A stretch of 64,000 nucleotides of DNA, taken from the IMG/VR virus record IMGVR_UViG_3300005826_000294, positions 62,001-126,000 of that record. One strand, written 5' to 3'. Origin of the DNA: a virus. Shown piece after piece: positions 16,638 to 25,015 of this stretch. A program made the translations under genes and the position numbers. The notes beneath the pieces are model-generated. The model saw nothing but the letters and a program-made list of their open reading frames with translations. It was not told the DNA's origin and ran no database searches. The first letter of the stretch is position 1, and every line of letters begins with the position of its first letter.

Positions 16638-17198
16638 ATGATAAAAAAATATGATAGGCAGACAAAATCTTTAGTCGATAATATAAAAAATATAGAAAAT
16701 GGATATGAAAAATTTTTATTATATATTGGTGGAGGAAATAGATGTTATTTATTAAATGACTTTCAAAAATGGAAATATGAAATAGAAATAATAGAAATAT
16801 GGAAACCTAATGTTGATTTTTTAAAAAAAACTTTTTCATTTCCAGTAATACATGGAGATATAAGAAATTTTAAAACAATAATTAATAAATCTTATGATAT
16901 TTGTTGTTGGTGGCATGGTCCAGAACATATTAATAAAAATGATTTTGAAAAACTTTTGCCAAAATTAGAACAAAAATGTAAACTACTTATTTTAGGATGT
17001 CCAGAGGGATATTCTCCACAAGAAGAAATAAATGGAAATCCATATGAAAAACATTTATGGTCAGTTGAAACAGAATATCTAAAAAATATGGGATTTTCTG
17101 TTTCAGTTATAACAGATAGAGTTTATTTTGATAAAAAAACAGAAACTTTTAAAAAAGATTGTAATCATATTACTGCTTGGAAAGAAAACTTAAAATAA
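16638..17198 (+). CDS. SAM-dependent methyltransferase-like protein
   Basis: The protein has 186 residues from an ATG with AGGAGA seven bases upstream; longer in-frame extensions lack a site. It resembles a class I methyltransferase core: LLYIGGGNRCYLL (27-39) in the place of the SAM glycine loop, IEIWKPN after strand 2, HGDIRN after strand 3, and DICCWWHGPEHI where the catalytic strand 4 normally lies. The loop is less glycine-rich than usual, so the cofactor cannot be called with certainty. It is the first of two genes on the plus strand, followed by a sulfotransferase, which suggests joint modification of a glycan. Confidence 0.6.
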   Translation: MIKKYDRQTKSLVDNIKNIENGYEKFLLYIGGGNRCYLLNDFQKWKYEIEIIEIWKPNVDFLKKTFSFPVIHGDIRNFKTIINKSYDICCWWHGPEHINKNDFEKLLPKLEQKCKLLILGCPEGYSPQEEINGNPYEKHLWSVETEYLKNMGFSVSVITDRVYFDKKTETFKKDCNHITAWKENLK

Positions 17199-17216
17199 AC
17201 TTTAAAAGGATCACAT

Positions 17217-17918
17217 ATGAAACCAATATTTTTATATCATGTTGAAAAAACTGGCGGAAGAAGTTTGCGTATTTCATTTATAAAACATTTGGTTGAAAAG
17301 TATAAAAGTGAAATAGATCCTTTTGAAATTCATTTTAAATCATGGGGAGGAAGGTATTTTGAAGTAGGCCCCTATATAATCGGTGGAGAAAATAATAACG
17401 TTCCATTTCAAGGCACTCATGGATTATATAACGAAAATATTGATAATGATCATTATAGAATAGTAATTTTACGGAATCCAATAAATAGAATTTTTTCATT
17501 TATTCGTATGCTTTATGCTTTTGAATCAAGAAAAAGTAGTTCAAAATTTCATTTAGAACATAAATATCTTATTGAAAATGGAATTGAAAATTTTTCTGAA
17601 ATGTGCCCAGATGAAATTCTTAATAAACAGGTCTATACATTTTCCCAAATATTTTCAATACAGGAAGCTTTTGAAAAAATTAAAAATTTAGATTTAGTAA
17701 TGTTTACAGAATATTTTCAAGATGGATTGGATCAAATTTCTAATGATTTAAATTTAATACCAAAATTAGAAAATATTTATTTTAAAGGAGAAAGCGAATA
17801 CGGGCCCGGTAATGATGAAATTCTTAATAAAGACAATATATTAATACAACAATTAGAAGAAAAATTAAATTTAGATATAGAATTGTATCAAAAATGTTTA
17901 GATATGTTTCATAAATAA
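17217..17918 (+). CDS. Sulfotransferase
   Basis: The 233-residue protein has both PAPS-binding signatures of the sulfotransferase family. HVEKTGGRSLR (8-18) is the 5'-phosphosulfate loop, as in the HxPKTGGTS of heparan-type sulfotransferases. RIVILRNPINRIFSF (81-95) is the 3'-phosphate loop with Arg and Ser at the right spacing. It would transfer sulfate from PAPS to a hydroxyl, most likely on a sugar. An AAAGGA site lies upstream. Its end overlaps the convergent gene by 10 bases with no room for a terminator. Confidence 0.85.
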   Translation: MKPIFLYHVEKTGGRSLRISFIKHLVEKYKSEIDPFEIHFKSWGGRYFEVGPYIIGGENNNVPFQGTHGLYNENIDNDHYRIVILRNPINRIFSFIRMLYAFESRKSSSKFHLEHKYLIENGIENFSEMCPDEILNKQVYTFSQIFSIQEAFEKIKNLDLVMFTEYFQDGLDQISNDLNLIPKLENIYFKGESEYGPGNDEILNKDNILIQQLEEKLNLDIELYQKCLDMFHK

Positions 17919-18346
17919 TCTTCAATATAATCACTACAAATTCCAGCAACATTTTGTAAATTTTTTAATTTAACATTATAATTTTCTGGTAAAACAGCAA
18001 TAACATCTTTTTCATAATTATATGTTGGAAATGCCCAAATAAATCCTTTTGAAGTAACAGTATATTCATCTGTTTGATGCCAAAAACAATGAATATTCAT
18101 ATTAAGCATTTTTAATAATGCAGCATAATTTTTAGCATGACACCATAAACCTTTATTTTTTAAAAACTCTTCATTTATCACATAAATGGGAGAATCATGT
18201 CCCAAAAAAAATACACCACATAAATCCCATACATCAATTTCAACATCAAATTGATCTAATATTTTTATAATATGATCTGGATTATTTTCTAATTTTGAAG
18301 GGCCATTTATGTTACCACGATGTGATATGTATTTCATTTTATTCAT
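17909..18346 (-). CDS. Small glycerophosphodiester phosphodiesterase-like protein
   Basis: About 145 residues. ISHRGN near the N-terminus matches the HRG catalytic motif of GDPD/PI-PLC barrels. NNPDHI is in the place of PENT, VEIDVW matches the (A/V)E(L/I)DV metal-binding strand, and FLGHDSP matches the HD motif. The protein is shorter than full GDPD enzymes (about 240), but similar compact forms occur in glycan loci. It could hydrolyse a phosphodiester-linked group on a glycan. Starts at 18346 and 18337 are both possible; a longer frame to 18373 has no ribosome site. The gene ends convergent with the sulfotransferase. Confidence 0.65.
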   Translation of the reverse strand: MNKMKYISHRGNINGPSKLENNPDHIIKILDQFDVEIDVWDLCGVFFLGHDSPIYVINEEFLKNKGLWCHAKNYAALLKMLNMNIHCFWHQTDEYTVTSKGFIWAFPTYNYEKDVIAVLPENYNVKLKNLQNVAGICSDYIEDYL

Positions 18347-19079
18347 GATTTTCTTTATAATATTTATCTCCATGATCTATTATTATTTGTAATTCATTAT
18401 CAGTTAAATTAATAAATTTATTAACTAAATCTTTATCCATTTCTAAAAAAGATGGATTTTTTTCTGTTAATAACCAAACAATAGAATCTGGATTTATAAA
18501 AAATTGTATATTTTTTCTAACTCTATGAGACCATTCAATATCTTCAGACTCACCCCAAGACAATCGTTCATCTAAAGGATATTTTTCCATTATTTCTTTT
18601 TTTGCTACCCAATATGCTCCAGAAATATACATTATATTAGTAAGTCCTAAATCTCTATAAGGAAGTAATCTATTATATCTTTTATTAGTAATATGTGAAA
18701 TATTAGCCATAGCATCAATGGTCCAATCTCTATATCTTTTACCACTTGGAGTTTTCATTTTAGTCATACAAATAGAAAAATTATTACCAAATTTTAAAAA
18801 TCCATTATACCAATTTTTATCTAATTTTATATAATCATGAAGAAAAACTATATTTTCATAATTAGAATTTTTAGTTATTATATTTTTCTTTTTAGTAATC
18901 CATTTTGGTTTTATAGTCTCATCAAAAGGAATATTTTTAATAAAATCTCCATTAATCTCACTATTACCAACTATAATTATTTCATAATTTTGTATTTTTT
19001 GTTCTTTAATAGAATTTATTATTTTTAATATTCTATTATCTGCTCCACCACCAGTAATTATTCCAAATGTAAAATTCAT
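18339..19079 (-). CDS. GT-A type glycosyltransferase
   Basis: The 246-residue protein starts with FTFGIITGGG (3-12) and EIIIVGNSEI near 33-42, as in GT2-like enzymes. VFLHDYIKLDKNW near 74-86 supplies the acidic metal site. SGAYWVAKKE and SWGESEDIEWSHR near 174-185 match the catalytic (G)EDxEW loop. Its ATG is two bases from the upstream HAD/nucleotidyltransferase stop (ATGA-type overlap). It probably adds a sugar in the cytoplasm; the donor is unknown, though the upstream gene may supply it. Confidence 0.8.
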   Translation of the reverse strand: MNFTFGIITGGGADNRILKIINSIKEQKIQNYEIIIVGNSEINGDFIKNIPFDETIKPKWITKKKNIITKNSNYENIVFLHDYIKLDKNWYNGFLKFGNNFSICMTKMKTPSGKRYRDWTIDAMANISHITNKRYNRLLPYRDLGLTNIMYISGAYWVAKKEIMEKYPLDERLSWGESEDIEWSHRVRKNIQFFINPDSIVWLLTEKNPSFLEMDKDLVNKFINLTDNELQIIIDHGDKYYKENHE

Positions 19080-20446
19080 TTATTCCTCGATAAAAATACA
19101 CTTAAATCTTCTGGGGTTCCAATTCCCCACATTTTTTCTATCTCATATGTTTTAATTCTTTTATTATCTTCAATTGCTTCATTAAAAACTGGACAAACAT
19201 AAAATTCATTATTTGTTTTTATATTTTTATTTATCATTTGCTCAGTATATTTTACATAATCAGAACCTTTTGCCCAATAATAAACACCAACAGTCGCAAC
19301 ATCACTTATCGGTTTTTTTTCAGCAACCTCAATAACATAACCATTTTCATCAAGTTTGGCGAAACTCCATTTAGGATGAGTTGCTTTAAAAGTTAAAATT
19401 CCGCCATCAATATCATCAGCAATCATAGAATACATAAATTCATTACTATTCCATTCAATATATTGATCGGAATTTGCTAATAAAAGTGGTTCATCATTGT
19501 TAATAAATTCTTTTGCTAATAGAGTTGTACAAGCAGCTCCTTCTGTAATTCCGTCAACCTGAATTATTTTACAATTGGGAGAAATTAAATTAAGTAAATA
19601 CTTTAAATTAAATTTTTCAAAATGTTCTTTTTGAACTACAAATATATGATTTCCTTCCATATTTAGGTTTTCAACAACAACCTGAATCATTGGTTTTCCC
19701 TCAACCTCTATTAAGGGTTTTGGAAATGTATATCCAGCTTCTTGAAATCTGGAACCAGCTCCAGCCATTGGAATTAGAATATTCATCTTACCTCCTTGCC
19801 ATTTCGGCTTAAGTTCTGTTATATTATTAGCATTTCTAATACTTTTATTTATTTTTTCATAACTTACATCATCAGTATTTTTTACAGCACATAAAAATGC
19901 ACCAGAATTAATTACTGATTGCCTACCAATATGAGAATCTTCTATAATTAAAGTTTCTTTTGGATTAACCTCTGCCTTTATCATACATTTCATATACATT
20001 TCTGTATTTGGTTTTGGATTTTTAACATCTTGATTTGAATAGTAAAAATCTATATATTCTATTAGTCCTTTTTTTACAAGCATCATTTTTAATGTTTCTC
20101 TAATAGAATTAGATGCTACACATAAAATATATCCATTATTTTTTAATCTTTCAAGAATAAAACGCATTTTATTATCATAAGACATTTCTGTTTTTATTAT
20201 TTTTAATGTTTCGTCTTGTTTTGCTTTCCAAATATCATTATAAAGATCTTTTAAAAGTCCTTTATTTTTCGTCAACATCTTTAATTTTTTTGTAGTAGGT
20301 AAACCATCATATATAGAAAGGTGTTCATCTCTATTTATTACATATTTTTCATTAAAACTTTTTAAAGCACCATTTAATGCTTTATAATGTAATTCTCTTG
20401 CATCAACTAAAACACCATCAAGATCGAATATTATTAATTTAATCAT
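19076..20446 (-). CDS. HAD phosphatase fused to sugar nucleotidyltransferase
   Basis: The 456 residues join two enzymes. Residues 1-215 form a HAD hydrolase of the beta-phosphoglucomutase type: IFDLDGVLVD (6-15) has the nucleophile and acid Asp, ASNS (111-114) is motif II, and KPNTEMY plus IIEDS (167-171) give motifs III and IV. Residues 221-456 form a nucleotidyltransferase: LIPMAGAGSRF (224-234), FPKPLIEVEGKP (241-252), LLANSDQYIEW (the metal site) and a C-terminal GIGTPEDL block. It would dephosphorylate or isomerise a sugar phosphate and activate the sugar. A strong ribosome site at the junction could also give a separate second enzyme. Confidence 0.85.
   Translation of the reverse strand: MIKLIIFDLDGVLVDARELHYKALNGALKSFNEKYVINRDEHLSIYDGLPTTKKLKMLTKNKGLLKDLYNDIWKAKQDETLKIIKTEMSYDNKMRFILERLKNNGYILCVASNSIRETLKMMLVKKGLIEYIDFYYSNQDVKNPKPNTEMYMKCMIKAEVNPKETLIIEDSHIGRQSVINSGAFLCAVKNTDDVSYEKINKSIRNANNITELKPKWQGGKMNILIPMAGAGSRFQEAGYTFPKPLIEVEGKPMIQVVVENLNMEGNHIFVVQKEHFEKFNLKYLLNLISPNCKIIQVDGITEGAACTTLLAKEFINNDEPLLLANSDQYIEWNSNEFMYSMIADDIDGGILTFKATHPKWSFAKLDENGYVIEVAEKKPISDVATVGVYYWAKGSDYVKYTEQMINKNIKTNNEFYVCPVFNEAIEDNKRIKTYEIEKMWGIGTPEDLSVFLSRNK
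19784..19797 (-). promoter_or_regulatory. Internal ribosome binding site and start codon
   Basis: On the minus strand AAGGAGGT (19790-19797) is a near-perfect anti-16S match, four to five bases from an in-frame ATG at 19784-19786. That ATG encodes residue 221 of the HAD-nucleotidyltransferase fusion, exactly where the second domain begins. It would allow a separate 236-residue nucleotidyltransferase to be made, or is a relic of two genes that later fused. Confidence 0.6.
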
Positions 20447-21210
20447 TTTCCAATTCCAGTTATAATATAATGACCTTTTAGAGAAACGAATTCTTCCAAA
20501 TTAAAGTCAGAACAATTTTTATTAACAAATTCTTCAAATCTACTTTTTCCACCACTAAATACAAATAAAAATGCTGAAAATTCTTTAACATTATTTAAAA
20601 TCTTATTCATAACTTCTATCGGGGCCTCTTCTAAAGCGTGAGTTGAAATACATAAAGAATTTTCTTTATTTAATATTTTATTTAACTTATTAAAATTACA
20701 ACATAATTGAACTTCATTGGATTTATCAGAAGCAATAATATTATTTGTTTGTAAATAATATTTTTGTATTGTTAATAATTCAGGAAAATCAAAAATAACA
20801 TATTTTCCTGCAAAACCAAGTGATTTAGCAACTCTGCACATATTTCCAAATCCAGCACCAAATTCAAAAATAAAATCAAATTCATTAATTGGTTTTACAA
20901 ATTTTTCTAATTTATTTAAATAATATGAATGATTAACAGCACTAGTAGTAAATTCATTTTTTAATAATTGATCCCATCTATCCCAATTATTTTCTAATTT
21001 TAATAATTTTAAATGATCTTTTGAAAATCCTGTTCTCGGATCTCCAGCATTCATTGTTTGTCTAATAGGTCCCCAATTATGAAAATTTCTAATATCTTCT
21101 GTTAATATTAAACTTCTAATATTAAGAAGAAAATTATTCCACATATTAGTTCCATTCGTTTCAGAGCTTAAATTAATATAAAAATCTCTAATTTCACTTA
21201 ATAATTTCAT
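20443..21210 (-). CDS. Putative sugar O-methyltransferase
   Basis: The 255-residue protein matches the layout of the putative sugar O-methyltransferase family found in polysaccharide clusters. The N-terminal part has WGPIRQTM near 46-53, and a helical region with NHSYYLNKLEKF (93-104) comes before the core. FEFGAGFGNM (115-124) is the SAM loop, and YVIFDFPEL follows as the strand that ends at the ribose-binding acidic residue. No metal-site signature is seen. It overlaps both neighbours by four bases in the manner of this operon. Confidence 0.75.
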   Translation of the reverse strand: MKLLSEIRDFYINLSSETNGTNMWNNFLLNIRSLILTEDIRNFHNWGPIRQTMNAGDPRTGFSKDHLKLLKLENNWDRWDQLLKNEFTTSAVNHSYYLNKLEKFVKPINEFDFIFEFGAGFGNMCRVAKSLGFAGKYVIFDFPELLTIQKYYLQTNNIIASDKSNEVQLCCNFNKLNKILNKENSLCISTHALEEAPIEVMNKILNNVKEFSAFLFVFSGGKSRFEEFVNKNCSDFNLEEFVSLKGHYIITGIGK

Positions 21211-21878
21211 TTTATAACCCTTGTAATATTTTCTGTTGATATATTTTCTTTTTTTAATAATTCAAGTGCTCCTTCTTGCCAAACACTGCGAACTATTGCT
21301 GTTATAAAGTATGGAGTAGGAGTTTGCTCTCTCCAAACACTTAAAAATTTATAAGGAAGATTATTAGATCTTTTTGTTCCTTTTATTTCAAAATCTCCCC
21401 CACTTTCTTTTAAAACAAGTAAAGAAAGTAATACATTTTTTCTCCAAAATGCTGTTTGAGTAGAAACTCGATATGCATCTCCAATTTGTAAAATTCCCAA
21501 ATCTTTATATTCTGATGGTGCTGTTGGTCCAGGACATGGTGCTAATCTTAGACACCCAATATTAGAGTTTTCACATAAATAATTTTCAAATGATAATATT
21601 TTTTCAGTATTAAAATAATCTGTAAATAAATAATCTTCTTGAAAATATAAAATAATATCTTCTGGTATTTTATTAAGTCCATAAATTAAATTGCTCGAAA
21701 ATCCTAAGTCTGAGCCAATTGTAATTGTTTCAACAATCTCATCTTCATATTTTCCAAAATCTGTAATCATATATATTTTATATGGACAGTCAGGCCAATA
21801 TTTCTTTAATAAAATAAAAAAAGGATTCCAAGCTTGAGAAAATTTTTTACAAGTAATCATTACTACTGCTGTTTTCAT
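21207..21878 (-). CDS. Putative GT-A glycosyltransferase
   Basis: The 223-residue protein begins with TAVVMITCKKF (2-12), and KIYMITDFG lies near 34-42. LYFQEDYLFTD near 77-87 is an acidic motif in the position of the DxD metal site. RLAPCPGP and TAFWRKNVL occupy the acceptor and catalytic areas, as in GT-A enzymes of capsule clusters. The assignment rests on this pattern and on context. It lies between the sugar O-methyltransferase and the thymidylyltransferase genes. The donor might be the dTDP sugar made by the genes just upstream, but nothing in the sequence proves it. Confidence 0.6.
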   Translation of the reverse strand: MKTAVVMITCKKFSQAWNPFFILLKKYWPDCPYKIYMITDFGKYEDEIVETITIGSDLGFSSNLIYGLNKIPEDIILYFQEDYLFTDYFNTEKILSFENYLCENSNIGCLRLAPCPGPTAPSEYKDLGILQIGDAYRVSTQTAFWRKNVLLSLLVLKESGGDFEIKGTKRSNNLPYKFLSVWREQTPTPYFITAIVRSVWQEGALELLKKENISTENITRVIK

Positions 21879-21890
21879 TTTTATATTTCC

Positions 21891-22628
21891 TTATATCATA
21901 GATTTAAGAACTTTAACTAATTCTAGACAAAGTTCAGTCCAAACTTTTTCATTTGCTTTTCTATATGATTCCTGTGTTCCAGCATCAGACCACCATTTTT
22001 TTACTTCAATAGTAGTAATTTCTCCATTTTGAATTAACCACTTATTAGCATCCGATATTTCTAATTCTCCTCTTTCCGATCTTTTTATAGTACTTATAGC
22101 ATACCATATCTTTTTAGAATATACATACGCTCCTGTAATCGCCATATTACTTTTAGGATTTTCCGGTTTCTCTTCAATATCTATAAGTTTTTTTAGATGA
22201 TCAACTTCTGCAACTCCAAATCTATGAGGATCTGAAACTTCTTTAATATAAAAAATACCATCATAATTTTTAATATTAGGTTTAAGAACTTCTCCAAATA
22301 TATTATCACCCAGAAATACCATTATATCTTCATTACCAGCAAAATTTTTACAAAGACTTAACGCCTCAGCAATTCCTCCAGCCTCATCTTGAACTTTATA
22401 TGTAAATTCGCAACCAAATTTTTTCCCGCTACCCAATAGTGATACGACAGAACCCAAATGAAAAAGACCAGAAACAATACATATATCAGTTATTCCATTA
22501 CATAAAAGTTGAGAAATTGGATGATAGATCATCGGGAAATTTCCGAGAGGCAAAAGATGTTTATTAGTTACGAGAGAAAGAGGCCCTAATCGTGAACCAG
22601 TACCACCAGCTAAGATTATTCCACGCAT
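21891..22628 (-). CDS. rmlA: Glucose-1-phosphate thymidylyltransferase, short form
   Basis: This enzyme joins dTTP and glucose-1-phosphate to give dTDP-glucose. I chose the ATG at 22626-22628, which has GGGAG 8 bases upstream and begins MRGIILAGGTGSRL, as in other RmlA proteins; a longer frame overlaps the upstream gene. LAGGTGSRL (6-14) is the nucleotide loop, NKHLLPL (22-28) has the catalytic Lys, and FLGDNIF (105-111) holds the metal Asp. The 245-residue length matches short RmlA-like enzymes that lack the C-terminal allosteric helices. The upstream gene encodes the next pathway enzyme. Confidence 0.87.
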   Translation of the reverse strand: MRGIILAGGTGSRLGPLSLVTNKHLLPLGNFPMIYHPISQLLCNGITDICIVSGLFHLGSVVSLLGSGKKFGCEFTYKVQDEAGGIAEALSLCKNFAGNEDIMVFLGDNIFGEVLKPNIKNYDGIFYIKEVSDPHRFGVAEVDHLKKLIDIEEKPENPKSNMAITGAYVYSKKIWYAISTIKRSERGELEISDANKWLIQNGEITTIEVKKWWSDAGTQESYRKANEKVWTELCLELVKVLKSMI

Positions 22629-22629
22629 A

Positions 22630-23550
22630 TTATATCTCCCAATAATTTTGATTTTTCTCATACCATTTTATAGTTTTTTCTAATCCTGTATCTATATTTT
22701 CTTTTAAAGACCAATCTAATTTAAAAGTTTTACTTGAATTTAAAGCATATCTTTTATCATGTCCCTTTCTATCTTCAACATATTTAATAAGAGAATTGGG
22801 TTTTCCAATAATTTTTAATATCTTATGTATCATTTCTTTATTTGTAATTTCACAACTACTTCCAACATTATAAATTTCACCATTTTTACCATTTTGAGCT
22901 ATTTCCATTATTGCTCTGCAATTATCTTCAACAAAAATCCATTCTCTAATATTTTCTCCATTTCCATATAGAGGAATTTTAGAATTATTTAAAGCATTTA
23001 AAATAATAACAGGAATAAATTTTTCTTTATATTGAAATGGACCGTAATTATTACAAGATCTTACAATTTTAGTATTAATTCCATATGTTCTGTAGTATGC
23101 CTGAACAAGCATGTCCGCAGATGCTTTTGAAGCTGAATATGGAGAACTTGGTTTCATTTGATAATAATTGGAAAATGGAGGATCATCCTTTTCTAAATCT
23201 CCATAAACTTCATCAGTAGAAATCATTACCAAATCAATTTTATATTTTTTTACAAATTCTAATATCTGAAAAGTTCCAACTATGTTACTATTTATAAATG
23301 GAAAAGGAGATTTTATGCTATTGTCGACATGACTTTCAGCGCCGAAATGAAAAACAATATCAAAATCTGTTGGAATGCCAATTTCATTAATATTTATAAT
23401 ATCTTCTTCATATGTTTTACAAAGAAGTTTTGCTCTTGAATCATGAGCATAACTTAAATTATCTATGCCAATAATTTCATGTTTTTCTTTATAGATTCGA
23501 ACAAAATTTTGTCCTATAAATCCACAATTTCCCGTAACTAATATTTTCAT
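22630..23550 (-). CDS. rmlB: dTDP-glucose 4,6-dehydratase
   Basis: The 306-residue protein turns dTDP-glucose into dTDP-4-keto-6-deoxyglucose. VTGNCGFIGQN (5-15) binds NAD, FHFGAESHVDNSI (68-79) and STDEVYGD (111-118) are RmlB signatures with the catalytic Asp-Glu pair in TDE, and SPYSASK gives Tyr138 and Lys142. RSCNNYGP and YGNGENIREW also fit. It overlaps the aminotransferase gene by four bases and precedes rmlA closely, forming a dTDP-sugar set. Confidence 0.93.
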   Translation of the reverse strand: MKILVTGNCGFIGQNFVRIYKEKHEIIGIDNLSYAHDSRAKLLCKTYEEDIININEIGIPTDFDIVFHFGAESHVDNSIKSPFPFINSNIVGTFQILEFVKKYKIDLVMISTDEVYGDLEKDDPPFSNYYQMKPSSPYSASKASADMLVQAYYRTYGINTKIVRSCNNYGPFQYKEKFIPVIILNALNNSKIPLYGNGENIREWIFVEDNCRAIMEIAQNGKNGEIYNVGSSCEITNKEMIHKILKIIGKPNSLIKYVEDRKGHDKRYALNSSKTFKLDWSLKENIDTGLEKTIKWYEKNQNYWEI

Positions 23551-24614
23551 TTATCTTTCTCCAAACATCTTTCTGCTGAATCTAATATATATTCTATTTC
23601 TTTTTCTTTCAACCAAGGATTAAATGGTAAAGAAATTATTTCAGAAGCAAATTTTTCTGCTATTGGAAAAGAAACATTACATTTTTCTATTAAAGATGGT
23701 AAAGTAAATGGATAATGAATTATAGTTTCAATTTCAAGTTCTTTCATATTTTTAATAAATTTTTTTCTATTTTTAACAAATATTGGAAATAAATGAGGCA
23801 TACAACCATCATTCCATTTTATAGTATATTTATTAAGTCTATTATTATATCTATTAAATAATTCTAATCTTCTTTCTTCAATTCTATTATGAATAGAAAG
23901 TTTATTTAATAATATTGTACATTGTATTTCATCAACTCTACTATTCATTCCTATCATATTACTCATAGAACTTTTATCTTTTTGACCATAAAATCTTAAT
24001 TCTCTTATTTTTTGAGCAATGTTAGTATTTTTTGTTATTACCAAACCAGCATCACCAAAACTGCCTAAATTTTTACTTGGAAAAAAACTAAAAGCTCCAG
24101 TATGACCAAATGTTCCAATAAATTTGTTATTTATTTTGGTTCCAAAAGCTTGAGCACAATCTTCTATAATTATTAATCCATTATTTTTATAACTTATTAA
24201 TTTATTAATATTAAAATTATTTCCATATAAATATACTGGAACAATAGCATTTACATTATTAATATTTTTAAAATCAATTCCACCACTTAAACTGTTACAT
24301 AAATCAAAATATCTTATTTTAGCCCCAATCATTTTAATAGCAACTGCAGTAGGAATGGCAGAAAAAGCAGGAACTCCAACAATACTATTACTATTTATTC
24401 CACAAGCCATAAGAGAAATTGCAATAGCATCAGTTCCACTTCCAACAAGTATTGCTTCAGAATTAAATTTTTCAGACATATATTCTTCTAATTTATTAGA
24501 ATTTTTTCCAAATAAATATCTTCCAGAAGATATTACAGATTCAATATTTTTAAGAAGTCCGTTTTTTAATAAAAAATCAGCCTCTCTTTTCATGTCTAAA
24601 AATTGTATTTTCAT
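23547..24614 (-). CDS. fdtB: DegT/DnrJ/EryC1 family sugar aminotransferase (FdtB-like)
   Basis: A 355-residue PLP-dependent aminotransferase. VGSGTDAI (57-64) binds the cofactor phosphate, VPVYLYG (125-131) and IIEDCAQAFG (149-158) are family blocks, and FSFFPSKNLGSFGDAG (175-190) places the Schiff-base lysine at K181. Members aminate keto sugars using glutamate. The genes on either side (a 3,4-ketoisomerase and RmlB/RmlA) suggest it aminates C3 of dTDP-3-keto-6-deoxyhexose, as FdtB or QdtB do. The sugar stereochemistry is not decided by the sequence. No acetyltransferase for the next step is in the window. Confidence 0.87.
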   Translation of the reverse strand: MKIQFLDMKREADFLLKNGLLKNIESVISSGRYLFGKNSNKLEEYMSEKFNSEAILVGSGTDAIAISLMACGINSNSIVGVPAFSAIPTAVAIKMIGAKIRYFDLCNSLSGGIDFKNINNVNAIVPVYLYGNNFNINKLISYKNNGLIIIEDCAQAFGTKINNKFIGTFGHTGAFSFFPSKNLGSFGDAGLVITKNTNIAQKIRELRFYGQKDKSSMSNMIGMNSRVDEIQCTILLNKLSIHNRIEERRLELFNRYNNRLNKYTIKWNDGCMPHLFPIFVKNRKKFIKNMKELEIETIIHYPFTLPSLIEKCNVSFPIAEKFASEIISLPFNPWLKEKEIEYILDSAERCLEKDK

Positions 24615-25015
24615 TTTAACCTTTCTAAATAATTATAAATATTTCTAATATAATCACTTTCTAAGTATTTTTCAGATGCTAAAACTAAACAGATATCATC
24701 TGGACCTAAATTTAAAATATCTACCCAAATCATTTTTGGAATAAATAATCCCACATTAGGTTCATTCATAGAATATAAAATAGAGTTTTCTCCATCAAAT
24801 AATTTTACAACAAAAGAACCAGAAATAGATATAATAAATTGTTCAGTATTTATATGAGCGTGACCACCTCTAATAGTATTTGGTGGATGATTAAACATAT
24901 AAAAAATACGTTTAATATTAAATGGAATTAATTCATTTTCTTCAACAAAAACTAATTTTCCACGATTATCACAAAAAGAAGATAAATTTACTAATTTACA
25001 ATTATTTATTTTCAT
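24611..25015 (-). CDS. fdtA: dTDP-4-keto-6-deoxyglucose 3,4-ketoisomerase (FdtA/QdtA-like)
   Basis: The 134-residue cupin has the FdtA/QdtA/WxcM features: RGKLVFVEE (18-26), IKRIFYM (34-40), RGGHAH (49-54) with the catalytic histidines, and QFIISISGSF after it. These enzymes move the keto group from C4 to C3 before amination. The order of action with RmlA, RmlB and the aminotransferase gives dTDP-3-amino-3,6-dideoxyhexose. FdtA (galacto product) and QdtA (gluco product) cannot be separated here by eye. It overlaps the exostosin-like gene by 14 bases. Confidence 0.88.
   Translation of the reverse strand: MKINNCKLVNLSSFCDNRGKLVFVEENELIPFNIKRIFYMFNHPPNTIRGGHAHINTEQFIISISGSFVVKLFDGENSILYSMNEPNVGLFIPKMIWVDILNLGPDDICLVLASEKYLESDYIRNIYNYLERLK

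Noticed and set aside
17900-17930. Transcription terminator between the convergent genes
   Set aside because: The coding regions overlap by 10 bases and no GC-rich hairpin followed by a T run is visible.
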